Source: JACKFE01 sp050248735 (GTDB lineage: Bacteria > Nitrospirota > Nitrospiria > Nitrospirales > UBA8639). Taken from it: a DNA stretch of 64,000 bases. The notes under the pieces were generated by a model. That model made no database searches. It was not told the DNA's origin and saw only the letters and a list, made by a program, of their open reading frames with translations. The translations under genes were made by a program, and so were the position numbers. Positions 54,981 through 63,937 of this stretch are shown in pieces (the first letter of the stretch is position 1; each line of letters begins with the position of its first letter). The DNA is taken from positions 406,046 through 470,045 of the forward strand of contig JBFWRU010000003.1 of the NCBI GenBank assembly GCA_050248735.1, written 5' to 3'.

Positions 54981-55161
54981 CTTCGGTTTACCGTGTTTTC
55001 CGCCCAGGTGGCACCTATCCCACCATACTCAATCCAAGGGATCAACCGAATTGATGTAACTAAAGCAGGGATTACAAGACTACAAGATTCTCACAATTTT
55101 TACCCTGGGCCATAGTTCCGTGGCTCCTGATTCCGCGGACCGTTGCTGGGGGATTTTTTGA

Positions 55162-55419
55162 ATGATCCGGGTTGTTTTCCTTTCCGTAGTCGGCCTAATA
55201 ATGATGACAGGCTGTTCGGCCTTTCAAACCGTGCCTGATCTGGGGAACCTGTATAACAAATTGGCTCAGCAGGAGGACCCCCTACGAAACCCGGGCATCG
55301 TCATTCCCGGCATAATGGGATCCCGGTTGGAGAACGGAAGTACCATGGACCCGGCCTTTGTCGATAATATTTTGTACTTTTTGTTGGAAAGTCCAGGATT
55401 GGGAGTGGGTTGCTCCTGA
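55162..55419 (+). pseudogene. Truncated lipoprotein, acyltransferase/lipase-like N-terminus
   Basis: 85 residues: signal peptide with lipobox (MMTGC), then NPGIVIPGIMGSRLENGS, the oxyanion-region start of lecithin:cholesterol acyltransferase-like alpha/beta hydrolases. The frame ends before the catalytic residues, and no continuation is visible in the 25 bp before the convergent gene end. I read it as a 3'-truncated gene. Confidence 0.6.
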
Positions 55420-55444
55420 GTTCGGCCCCTCTTAAGCTAATCGC

Positions 55445-56440
55445 TCAAAGTGTGTTGGCAAGATCAAGAATAACCCGTTGAAGGCCCGAAACCACTCGCG
55501 TGAACGGTTTGTACTGAATGTGATCCGGGGTATCCTTGGCCGTATGGTAGAAGGGGTCCCGAAACAAGGCGGTATCGGTCACCATGATGCCCGGAAAGCC
55601 GGCCTCCCAAAACGCCCAATGGTCCGACCAGCCGATACCGGGCAATCCGCCCCACATGGCCGTGCCCTCGGAGGGAAAGGCCGCCTGTCCCCGAAAACTC
55701 CCCACAACCTTTCTCACCAAATCCCCGTTCTTGATATTGCTGACAAATCCGATGAAATTCCCGGTGGAAGGATAGAGAAGCCCCAGCGGGGCAGGGTACT
55801 GTTGACTGCCGGGTTGTTCCGAATAATAGCCGATGGTTTCCAGACTCAACATTACCTTAATGTGCTCGCCTCTTTCCCGGCTACGTCGGGCATACACCCA
55901 ACTGCCCATCTCCGGCGTTTGAAAGTAGGGAGGCTCCTCATTCACAAAGGTCACAAAGCGAAGCGTTCTTGATGGTTGGACTTGCGAAAAGATGCGTGCC
56001 AACGCCAAGACAGCCGCTACCCCGGTTCCATTGTCGTTGGCTCCGGGACTCCCTTTGACCGAATCATAATGCGCCCCGATGAGAAGAATCTCTTCCGGAT
56101 AGATGGTCCCGGAAACTTCCACTTCGATATTTTCACAGACCCGACCCCCGACCTGGAATTCCTGTCGACCCACGTCATACCCTGCTTGTTGGAAATTAGC
56201 TTTTATATAGTCCGCCGCCAGTTGAAGCCGGTCATAGCGCTCGAGATTCCGCTCACCAATTTCCCCGCCCAGCATAGAGACATGCCTCCGTAATTCCCGC
56301 TCTAAAATCTGCTCATCCGCTGAGAGCGGCGGAATCGGCCCGCGAAAACTTTCACCCGGCATCCGAATCATTCCGTACCATCCTCCAGCCAACAGGATAA
56401 GGGTTATTCCGATGATGACAACCCACCGTGCCCCCATCAT
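55445..56440 (-). CDS. M28-family zinc aminopeptidase, membrane-anchored
   Basis: 331 residues from the ATG at 56440, which has AGGAGA upstream; the longer frame from 56539 is poor. One N-terminal helix (WVVIIGITLILLAGGWYGMI), then the M28 catalytic motifs: LLIGAHYDSV (His/Asp), GANDNGTGVA, VNEEPP (Glu pair), and a final YHTAKDTPDH. Probably faces the periplasm. Substrate unknown. Confidence 0.83.
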   Translation of the reverse strand: MMGARWVVIIGITLILLAGGWYGMIRMPGESFRGPIPPLSADEQILERELRRHVSMLGGEIGERNLERYDRLQLAADYIKANFQQAGYDVGRQEFQVGGRVCENIEVEVSGTIYPEEILLIGAHYDSVKGSPGANDNGTGVAAVLALARIFSQVQPSRTLRFVTFVNEEPPYFQTPEMGSWVYARRSRERGEHIKVMLSLETIGYYSEQPGSQQYPAPLGLLYPSTGNFIGFVSNIKNGDLVRKVVGSFRGQAAFPSEGTAMWGGLPGIGWSDHWAFWEAGFPGIMVTDTALFRDPFYHTAKDTPDHIQYKPFTRVVSGLQRVILDLANTL

Positions 56441-56559
56441 CGAAGATCTCCTGACCTTATTATGATAAACATTCGTGGGGCATGCTGCTCTTGTGTTTGC
56501 CCGATCATCTGGGGTTTCATAGAGGAGCACACAATACACTACTTGGAGAGAGTGCCTGG

Positions 56560-56814
56560 ATGAGACGCCTTACCGATCACTCGTATTGCGTGACCGTCCT
56601 GTTCTGGTTCGGAATGGCCTGTAGGCTGGGAATGGCCGGATGCACGTGGGAGGAGGTTAAAGAAAAAGGATACGAGACCATACGAGAGCATCGAACTCAA
56701 CAATGTTTGAATGATCCCTCACGGCGGACTTCGGAATGCGTGGACCAACAACCATACGACTCCTATCAACGGGAACGCTCGGTTTTCTCCGGTCCACCAT
56801 CCCAGAGTCAGTAA
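56560..56814 (+). CDS. Small putative lipoprotein
   Basis: 84 residues from the ATG at 56560 (MRRLTDHSYC); GGAGAG lies about twelve bases upstream. Hydrophobic start ending in GMAGC, a lipobox. The mature part is hydrophilic with two further cysteines (QQCLNDPSRRTSECVDQQPYD). Unknown function. Confidence 0.55.
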   Translation: MRRLTDHSYCVTVLFWFGMACRLGMAGCTWEEVKEKGYETIREHRTQQCLNDPSRRTSECVDQQPYDSYQRERSVFSGPPSQSQ

Positions 56815-56867
56815 ATAAGGTATGTCACCACATCTTTCACGCTAACCATCCCCCTCCAGGATTCATG

Positions 56868-57878
56868 TTACTTGATCCCCACCACCATGGAATCAGGTCC
56901 GATCAAATGCTCCACCCGAGTTTCTTGAAAGCCTGCTTCTTTTAACCAGGCTGTGCAATCCGCACCGGTATAGTCGAATCCTCCCGGCAACTCGATTAAC
57001 ATATTCAAGCTCATCAGAAGGCCAAAGGTATTTTCCCGACGCTCATCGTCGATCAACGATTCGAAAATGATCAGTGCCCCGCCCTTCGGCAAGGCCTCGT
57101 GGGCTTTCGCGATCAACATCTTTTTTTGATCCAGGCCCCAATCATGGAGGATATGCCCCATGGAGATCACTTCCGCCTTGGGGAGGGGGTCTTCGAAAAA
57201 ATTGCCAGGATAAAACTTGAGGCGGGTTTCCAGTCCGAACGACTTCACATATTCTTCAAAAATGGGGCCGGTCACAGGCAAATCAAAACCACCACCGGTG
57301 ATATGCCCATGGGCCAACGCCACTTGTACCGCCAATCCACCTTGAGCGGATCCCACATCGATGTATGTATGGTATTGGCCCCACGGGAACCGTGCGGCGA
57401 TTTTTTGATTCGCTCCCAGGCTTAAGCCCGTCATGGAACTCAAGAACGCTTTGAGGCGTTGAGGATCACCATACAACTCTTCAAAAAAATTTTGACCGTC
57501 TTTGACTTCATTTTGAGGCAGGCCTGTTCGGAGGCCCTCGGTCAGACGTCCCCAGAACGGATACAGGCGAGCATTCACCATTTCCAACCATCCTCCCAAA
57601 TACGTGGGCTTGGCCCGATCCAAATACAGATCGGTTTCCGGTGTATTGCGATACAGCCCGTTCTGCCGGTCCAGCATGCCAAGCGCCACCAACGCATCGA
57701 AAAAGTCCCTGGCGCTCCGGGAATGCAGGCCAACCTGTTGTTGGAGCGTCTCTCTATCCTGCGGTCGCTTGGCCAATTCCGAAAACACGCCCAGCTCAAC
57801 CGCACTGAGCAGGGCCTTCGCTCCCCAAAAGGCCATTCCCAGCTGCATGATAGGATCGGGCGTTATTTCCTTGTTCAT
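56868..57878 (-). CDS. O-methyltransferase family 2-like protein
   Basis: 336 residues. N-terminal dimerisation/winged-helix part (ITPDPIMQLGMAFWGAKALLSAVELGVFSELAKRP ... HSRSARDFFDALVALGML), then a SAM-binding domain with TYIDVGSAQGGLAVQVALAHGH and a catalytic-region HILHDWGLDQKKMLIAKAHEALPKGGAL. This is the plant-type O-methyltransferase layout common in secondary metabolism. Substrate unknown. Confidence 0.82.
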   Translation of the reverse strand: MNKEITPDPIMQLGMAFWGAKALLSAVELGVFSELAKRPQDRETLQQQVGLHSRSARDFFDALVALGMLDRQNGLYRNTPETDLYLDRAKPTYLGGWLEMVNARLYPFWGRLTEGLRTGLPQNEVKDGQNFFEELYGDPQRLKAFLSSMTGLSLGANQKIAARFPWGQYHTYIDVGSAQGGLAVQVALAHGHITGGGFDLPVTGPIFEEYVKSFGLETRLKFYPGNFFEDPLPKAEVISMGHILHDWGLDQKKMLIAKAHEALPKGGALIIFESLIDDERRENTFGLLMSLNMLIELPGGFDYTGADCTAWLKEAGFQETRVEHLIGPDSMVVGIK

Positions 57879-57938
57879 CTGTTTGCTCCATGACTTTCAC
57901 AATAAAAAGTTCGGAATCGGACATCGACATTGAGCATA

Positions 57939-58766
57939 TTATTTCTTGGGCAACCAACCGGCCATGACGCATCGATTGGCAAAAAGCGGGACAAAGCTGG
58001 GAATGTCATTCGCAATCGTGTTCATAAACCGGTCCGCCAACTCCTGATCGGTAAAACATTCGTATACATCGTCCAAAAACCCCCCGCGCAATAACGGATG
58101 ATACAAAAATTCGTGTCCGGGATTGGTCTGGACTTCCAAGGGGTCATCCACGACTTCAACTTTTTCCAATCCGCAATCCACGAGCCAATTCTTTGCATCC
58201 TGTGCAGACGGCCGTTCGGCCAGATATTCCGAAAACCGTTCTCGTTCCGTGGTGAGGTTTTGGGCCTTCATTTCCTGCTCCACCCGCTTCCACAGGGAAT
58301 CAAACGTTCCCAAAGACGGGAACGTCAACACCACCTGTCCCCCGGGCTTGAGAAATCCGATTAATTGATGCAGGGCTTCCTGACGATGGGGACGGAAAAA
58401 CATGAAGGACAGATTGCCGGTGATTCGATCAAAGCGTCCCAGGTCGGATGGCAATGCTCGCACATCCCCGTGACGAAACTCCAGCCATGGGAAATAGAGA
58501 CCTTGAACCGCCCGGGACCGAATCAATTGCGCGTGGTTTAGATCGAAACCGACCACCCGCCCGTTGAATCCGACCCGATGTGCGAGATAAAAGGCGGGGA
58601 TGCCATCCCCACAGCAGACATCCAGAACGGTCAAGCCCGGCTGCAGATCCAGGTGCGCCAACAGACTTTCGGCAAACGGCGTAGACCAGGGGTCCTTCTT
58701 CGGCAGGTCATACAGCCAGGCCGGAGGAACAGGAGAAAAGCGAGGTGGTGTGGGATTGGGCATCAT
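57939..58766 (-). CDS. Class I SAM-dependent methyltransferase
   Basis: 275 residues from the ATG at 58766. Motif I LTVLDVCCGDGIPAFYLAHRVG, motif II VVGFDLNHAQLI, then GRFDRITGNLSFMFF and GGQVVLTFPSLG. It lies 60 bp upstream of the O-methyltransferase on the same strand, so the two may modify the same small molecule. Confidence 0.78.
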   Translation of the reverse strand: MMPNPTPPRFSPVPPAWLYDLPKKDPWSTPFAESLLAHLDLQPGLTVLDVCCGDGIPAFYLAHRVGFNGRVVGFDLNHAQLIRSRAVQGLYFPWLEFRHGDVRALPSDLGRFDRITGNLSFMFFRPHRQEALHQLIGFLKPGGQVVLTFPSLGTFDSLWKRVEQEMKAQNLTTERERFSEYLAERPSAQDAKNWLVDCGLEKVEVVDDPLEVQTNPGHEFLYHPLLRGGFLDDVYECFTDQELADRFMNTIANDIPSFVPLFANRCVMAGWLPKK

Positions 58767-58899
58767 CAACAATGGTCCGAGACGACAGGTTTGACCCTAT
58801 CATGTTCGCAGTCGGTAATTCGAGCAAAACTCATTTGAGAAGAATCGGATCCCGTATCCTTAAGGCATGCTAAAAGAACATCGTCGAGTGGCAGTACCA

Positions 58900-59703
58900 A
58901 GGGTGGCCAGTCGGTGAGGACGAGTTTTCCGATCATACGCCCGGCCTCCAACTTGGCATGTGCTTATCGCAGGTTGGCGGGCAGTAATGGGGGAAAGCGC
59001 TTCGGTCAGCGTCGGCTGAATATGGCCTTCAGCAATCCACCCCGCCACCTCGGTCAAGAGTTCATGTTGCCGGATCATATCCTCGCTTGAAACATGGCCC
59101 GCATGAACATAAATTCCCAAGAAAAGGTGGCGCCTTTCTGGTTCAGATCGTTGAGATCTACTGAACCCTTTGGATCAACAATCGCGCAAATGTGACTTTG
59201 AGGTTTGATCACTTCCGCCATGGCCTTCCAATGCTGATCGGTGGATGAAACATTCAGGATGTAGTCGAAATTGGAATACACCGATTGAGGCAATTGAAGT
59301 GGCAGAAGATGCGTATGATCAATGACAAAATCGCCCCATTGCTCCGCGCCATACTTTTGACTCGGTTCGTGAGGCGGTGTCAAAAACCTGAAGGCCAGTG
59401 ATCTTGGCCATCTGAATGGCCATGGATCCGACCTCCGCCCGCGCCGCCGATTATCAGAATGGTTTGGCCTTGGGATGATCCACCCCGGGCTATTCCCACC
59501 GGCGTCCCACCCCAGCACACACGGCGTTTTACCCTCTTTTGCTGGACTTATAGCCCGCAGATCTTCGTATCCACTGGATTGCCCGAAACTGCCAATACCG
59601 TGACAAACAGGTCTCTTTCCTGGTGGCTGGCCCGGGCAGTTCAATGTCCTGGAAGGACTCAGGATGGTCGGCCAGGAGGGAACGAGAACGGGAAAGAACT
59701 TCC
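58900..59703 (-). pseudogene. Zinc-type alcohol dehydrogenase/quinone oxidoreductase pseudogene
   Basis: Pieces of one protein appear in order but in different frames: LADHPESFQDIELPGP, then AVSGNPVDTKI, then AISPAKEGKTPCVLGWDA; later YILNVSSTDQHWKAMAEVIKPQ and WEFMFMRAMFQA; finally DMIRQHELLTEVAGWIAEGH and MEAGRMIGKLVL. The section between GWDA and the nucleotide-binding GGAGG is lost. There are several frameshifts and at least one internal deletion, so the gene is dead. Confidence 0.75.
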
Positions 59704-59720
59704 ATGGCCAACGGAAACAA

Positions 59721-61010
59721 TCAGTGGTCAACGGAAGGATATTGTCCATTTTCTAGCATCACTTCATGAATCAAGCGATGTTGTGCATCCAACCATTTAA
59801 TCCGGACCGTGGGCTTGGCTTCATCGGGGTTCACGGTGATTTTTCCGTAATTAGGCGTTTTGTGGTAGAAAAATTCAAACCGGGGTTCGCTTGGAGAAAT
59901 TTTATAATTCATGGGCGCTGCCAACGGCCCAAAAATGAACTCTTTCATATCATCAAACCCCGGCATGCGGCTCACCGCACCATGATGAACATCACCCGCT
60001 AGAAAGACCACTCCGGGGATGGCCCGCTCACGGATAAATTTGAGAATCTCATCTCGCTCGCCAGGATATTCGCCCCATTTATCTTTACGAGGATCCGAGA
60101 AGGGGACCGAAGACAGAATAAATTTGACACTGGCTTGGGAATCTCCCAATTGCTTCAGGAACCATTGTTTTTGATCTGCTCCCAATATCGTCTGGAATTC
60201 CGGATTCCGGTATTGTCGGGTATCCAATAAAAAGAAATCGACTCCCTTTCCCCAGCTAAAGGAACGGTAGAGCCGGCCTGGTTCCTGCCCGTGAGGACGA
60301 ATCGGCCAGTAATCGAAAAAGGCCTGGCGTCCGATCGACAGACGACCATGTGAGGAAACAAAGTCGTCGTCCACTTCATGATCGTCCCATATGACATAAA
60401 CCGGGATTTCAGCTAACAACCGAGTGAGAAATTCATCACGATTTTCCTTATACTTGCCCCAATAATCCTCAAGTGTGCGCGCGGGGATTTCCTTATCCGA
60501 ATAAATGGTATCTCCCAGATAGACAAAAAAGTCGGGATGGTCTTCACGCATCGCCTGCATGATAGAAAAGGGAAGATGGTTATGCCGCGTATCTCCTCCA
60601 ATGACAAAGGTGACAGGGGCCATGGTGTCGTGTCCTGGGGAAGTGACAAACTGGCAATGCGGCTCCGACTTTTTTCCCTGAACCAATCCTCGATAAAAGT
60701 ATCGGGTCTGAGGTTGCAAGTTGGATAATTCCACATGAATCGTGAAATCTCGAAACTTACTGGCCTGTTCCGGCCGTGTTTCCTGGTATGACGTCCACAG
60801 CGGATCGGTAGTGTACTGCACCACCACAGGCCGTGCTTCGGTGGTTTTTATCCACACCACCGCCTCATGGGCCGTGATATCCCCTGCGGCACAATTCAAT
60901 TCCGACTCGATTCCGGTCACCCTCGTGAGATCAATTGATGAGCAGCCGACCGTTCCGATCGTCAGCCAACCTGCAAGCCCCATCCAGATACCGATGCCGT
61001 TCCGAGTCAT
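59721..61010 (-). CDS. PhoD-like phosphodiesterase/alkaline phosphatase D lipoprotein
   Basis: 429 residues from the ATG at 61010, with AAGGAG ten bases upstream. Signal peptide with lipobox-like GTVGC (about residue 23). An N-terminal Ig-like domain (SELNCAAGDITAHEAVVWIKT ... FRDFTIHVELSNLQPQTRYFYR) precedes the metallophosphatase domain with VIGGDTRHN, VYLGDTIYSD, VIWDDHEVDDD and VFLAGDVHHG. It would release phosphate from diesters or lipids outside the inner membrane. Confidence 0.85.
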   Translation of the reverse strand: MTRNGIGIWMGLAGWLTIGTVGCSSIDLTRVTGIESELNCAAGDITAHEAVVWIKTTEARPVVVQYTTDPLWTSYQETRPEQASKFRDFTIHVELSNLQPQTRYFYRGLVQGKKSEPHCQFVTSPGHDTMAPVTFVIGGDTRHNHLPFSIMQAMREDHPDFFVYLGDTIYSDKEIPARTLEDYWGKYKENRDEFLTRLLAEIPVYVIWDDHEVDDDFVSSHGRLSIGRQAFFDYWPIRPHGQEPGRLYRSFSWGKGVDFFLLDTRQYRNPEFQTILGADQKQWFLKQLGDSQASVKFILSSVPFSDPRKDKWGEYPGERDEILKFIRERAIPGVVFLAGDVHHGAVSRMPGFDDMKEFIFGPLAAPMNYKISPSEPRFEFFYHKTPNYGKITVNPDEAKPTVRIKWLDAQHRLIHEVMLENGQYPSVDH

Positions 61011-61197
61011 ATGGAATCTACTCCTTGTGAACATTCACGAAAGACTAAGAGAAGGCAGGAGGTTGATCGTACACGAAATCCCCTTGACGTGCGATAGCCC
61101 AGAATGAGACAGATTCCTTTCAAGTCATCGGGCCAGGATTTATTCCTATTTCACAACGAAACTAAAATATTCCTTCCAAGGTATTCCCCATAAAAAA

Positions 61198-61224
61198 ACC
61201 CGGCCCTCTTACAAGGAACCGGGT
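61198..61224 (-). terminator. Rho-independent terminator of the receiver gene
   Basis: ACCCGG (61198-61203) pairs with CCGGGT (61219-61224), with further inner pairing; on the minus strand it is followed by a run of T (61192-61198 as A on the plus strand). It lies about 60 bp after the restored receiver stop at 61287. Confidence 0.75.
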
Positions 61225-61286
61225 CGGTTCATCCATGGTCCGTCCTGGTTTACCGAAACACGAACAGGATACAGTGGACACTGCTA

Positions 61287-61740
61287 CTAATTTTTGTTTC
61301 CACCAATGGCTGATTGAATAACCCCAATCATACTTTCCAGATCAACATTTTTGGTAAGGACCTCAAGAATACCTAGGCGTTTCACTTCTTCCACATTTAT
61401 GGACCCGGAATAGGCCGTGAACAAAATGACGGGAGTGTCCTCTGAAAGGGAACGGATAACGGATGGCTTGGAATGTTTCCAACCCGTCCATCCCGGGCAT
61501 CTTATAATCCAGGATGATCACATCAGGCAACTCGCCTTCTTCCTGAATATAGGTCACCACAGATTCGCCGGATTCAAATTCACGAACATGATATCCCCGT
61601 CGTTTTAACCGCCTTGCCAAACTGGATCGCACAAACGAATCATCATCCACGTAATAGATCCGGACATGACTGGGTCGCAACTTATCCGGAATCCTGTGTG
61701 TGCTTTTCTCTGGAGATTCGGTTTTACTCACGGGGTTCAT
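61287..61740 (-). pseudogene. Response-regulator receiver gene broken by a 7-bp tandem duplication
   Basis: The current frame runs from the ATG at 61740 through a normal receiver start (RIYYVDDDSFVRSSLARRLK, Asp in VIILDYKMPGMDGLE) and then goes out of frame after ETFQAIR, ending at 61363. Downstream, another frame continues the same protein: SLSEDTPVILFTAYSGSI, then LGILEVLTKNVDLES, with stop at 61287. The junction is a perfect tandem repeat AACGGAT-AACGGAT (61451-61464, plus strand). Removing one copy restores the whole 148-residue protein. It may be a recent loss or a reversible switch. Confidence 0.85.
61451..61464. repeat. 7-bp tandem duplication causing the frameshift
   Basis: AACGGAT twice in direct succession inside the receiver gene. 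One copy restores the frame (…AIRSLSEDTPV…). Confidence 0.88.
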
Positions 61741-61941
61741 CGGATCATCTCCCTACTCCCTGACTTCACCTGGCTGAAAAGAACGTATCTCCCCAGAATT
61801 TTCAAGCATGACCGCCATCTGGGAGTACCAATGGGACAAGGAAAAAACATGTCGTCCCCCCAAAAGGGAACATGGAGTTCGCGAGAGGACGAGAGGAAAG
61901 GAAAAGAATCACCCTCGGCGTCACAACACTATGGCCGATGA

Positions 61942-63546
61942 TCACTCCTTTCCGGAAACAGAAGGTTGTCGTTGAATATTGAGTTTTTTCAACCGACTCC
62001 GCAAAGTACTCGGATGCAGACCCAAATACTTCGCAGCTCCCAATGGACCATCAATCCGCCATTCGCAGGTTTCCAGAGCTTCTTCAATACGTAACCGTTC
62101 CAAATCTTTTAATTTGGTAGTCCCGCCCAGCGCCGAAGTGGGTGAAGATTTCTTGAGCAATGTTTCATCAATAACCAACGTTGGGGAGTTCGAAAGAATC
62201 ATCGCCCGTTCAATAATATTTTTTAGTTCTCGGATATTCCCCGGCCAATCATACTGAAGGAGCATTTCTAATGAGTCGGGTTCGATATCCTGGCACGGTC
62301 GCTTGAATTGCAAGCGATTTTTTTCCATGAAATGCCGAACCAGGAGAGGGATATCCTGAGGACGTCCACGAAGAGGAGGCACATCAATGGGAAATACATG
62401 CAATCGGTAATACAGATCCGAACGAAATCTTCCCATGGCAATCGCTTTATTCAAATCGGTATTAGTGGCCGCAATAATACGCACATCCACATCTAAGCCT
62501 ACGGTACTCCCCACTCGCTCCACGACACCGTCCTGGAGGACTCGGAGAAGTTTCGCTTGCGCTTCAATCGGCATCTCTCCAATTTCATCCAAAAACAGTG
62601 TGCCCCCATCGGCTAACTCGAACTTCCCGGGTCGCCCCTGCTCCGCTCCGGTAAATGCTCCCTTTTCATGACCAAATAACTCGCTCTCTACCAACCCTGA
62701 GGGAAGTGCCGCACAATTCACGCGGATAAACGCATTCTCCTTCCGAGAGCTCAACTCGTGAATGAGCCTGGCCAACAATTCTTTGCCTGTTCCGGTTTCC
62801 CCTGTGATCAAGACGGAACTATTGGTTGGAGCGACGGCTTGAGCCAACTCCAATACTTTTTTAAACTTTTTGCTATTCCCCACCATAGCCCCGAAATCAT
62901 GGGAAATCTTGATTTCCTCCAATAGATAGGCATTCTCCCTGACGAGCTTTTCCCGCAATCGGTTGATCTCTTCATAAGCCCGGACATGATCAATCGCTAG
63001 AGCAATCTGAGTAGCGACCTGCCGCAAAAATTCCACGTTTTGGGGATCGGGATCCCCCGACTCCACACTGCCAATGTTGAGTGACCCTATACAATTATCT
63101 CCCACGAGAAGAGGAAGATTAATCATTCGGCCAAGACCTTCCTGGTAATAATAGGTATCCTCTAAAAACAGTTGCTGTTGTTGGATATGTGGCCGCACAT
63201 GCATGGTCCGGTTGTCATACACCCAACCCATGGCACTCCCTTGACGGGGAATAATGGCATCACACTTTAACTTGACCACCGGCATGGAGGTTTCCACCGC
63301 ATAAAACCGAAAGGCATCTAAATCGGGATGAAACAGAGTGATCCCGGCACGTTCCCAAGGAATGACCTGCTTAACATGCCCGGTAATGGCCTTCCAAAGC
63401 CCTTCAGTATTGCGTTGAGAGTTCAGGATGTTGGTAACTTCAAGGAGAGTTCGATAAAAGGTATAACTTCCCTGATTGACTGATCCATTTTTACAGAAAT
63501 TCATATCCATCAAGGACTTTTCCTCCATTAAAAACACGCCGTTCAA
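61942..63546 (-). CDS. GAF-domain sigma54 activator (FhlA/NorR-like)
   Basis: 534 residues. GAF domain (about 30-195, with ERAGITLFHPDLDAFRFYAVE and LPLLVGDNCIGSLNIGS), AAA+ domain (about 215-450) with Walker A GETGTGKE, GAFTGA loop, Walker B TLFLDEIGEM and arginine-finger segment FRSDLYYRLHV intact, and a Fis-type HTH (GPLGAAKYLGLHPSTLRSRLKKL). It senses a small molecule rather than a phosphate. It lies 390 bp downstream of the gene end at the right edge; in Nitrospira such activators occur next to nxr genes (general recollection, not checked). Confidence 0.9.
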   Translation of the reverse strand: MNGVFLMEEKSLMDMNFCKNGSVNQGSYTFYRTLLEVTNILNSQRNTEGLWKAITGHVKQVIPWERAGITLFHPDLDAFRFYAVETSMPVVKLKCDAIIPRQGSAMGWVYDNRTMHVRPHIQQQQLFLEDTYYYQEGLGRMINLPLLVGDNCIGSLNIGSVESGDPDPQNVEFLRQVATQIALAIDHVRAYEEINRLREKLVRENAYLLEEIKISHDFGAMVGNSKKFKKVLELAQAVAPTNSSVLITGETGTGKELLARLIHELSSRKENAFIRVNCAALPSGLVESELFGHEKGAFTGAEQGRPGKFELADGGTLFLDEIGEMPIEAQAKLLRVLQDGVVERVGSTVGLDVDVRIIAATNTDLNKAIAMGRFRSDLYYRLHVFPIDVPPLRGRPQDIPLLVRHFMEKNRLQFKRPCQDIEPDSLEMLLQYDWPGNIRELKNIIERAMILSNSPTLVIDETLLKKSSPTSALGGTTKLKDLERLRIEEALETCEWRIDGPLGAAKYLGLHPSTLRSRLKKLNIQRQPSVSGKE

Positions 63547-63869
63547 AATTGCACTTAATTAGGCTGCAACATTGAGACTATCCATAGAATCAATTGACTT
63601 TTATTTTCAATATTGCCAAAGGTGCATATGACAGTTACATCCTTGAAAACATGAAACTAATTTCCGTGTACTTTCATAACGTTAGGAATTATTTCCTCTG
63701 CACTCATTTTAATTCATCATTTTGAGTTTTTTAAAATTTTATTCATCATACCGAATTTATAACTGGCCTTGGCAACTGTGTGAATTTGCACATATCGTGA
63801 TGTGCCTTTTCGCACGAATTTATAATTTTTTTTAGCATTCCTACGCCAACCGTTTATCCATATTCTTCA
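63547..63869. other. Intergenic region upstream of the GAF-sigma54 activator
   Basis: About 320 bp, AT-rich. GCACAT-ATCGTG-ATGTGC (63788-63805) is an inverted repeat with six-base arms, a candidate operator. TCGCAC at 63810-63815 equals one arm of the palindrome upstream of sulP. A TTGGCA with TTTGCAC follows at 63769-63791, but the spacing is five bases too long for a sigma54 promoter. Confidence 0.35.
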
Positions 63870-63909
63870 CATAAAAAAAAAGCAGGGGGCGACGGGTGTC
63901 GCCCCCTGC
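63870..63909 (-). terminator. Strong Rho-independent terminator of the right-edge gene
   Basis: A perfect 12-bp stem (63882-63893 with 63898-63909) around loop GGGT, followed on the minus strand by about nine T. It lies 28 bp after the stop of the partial gene at the edge. Confidence 0.92.
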
Positions 63910-63937
63910 CTGCCGCGGCTCGCCCGCTGCCTGCAAC

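Noticed and set aside
63769..63792. TTGGCA ... TTTGC in front of the GAF-sigma54 activator
   Set aside because: The distance between GG and GC is five bases too long for a sigma54 promoter.
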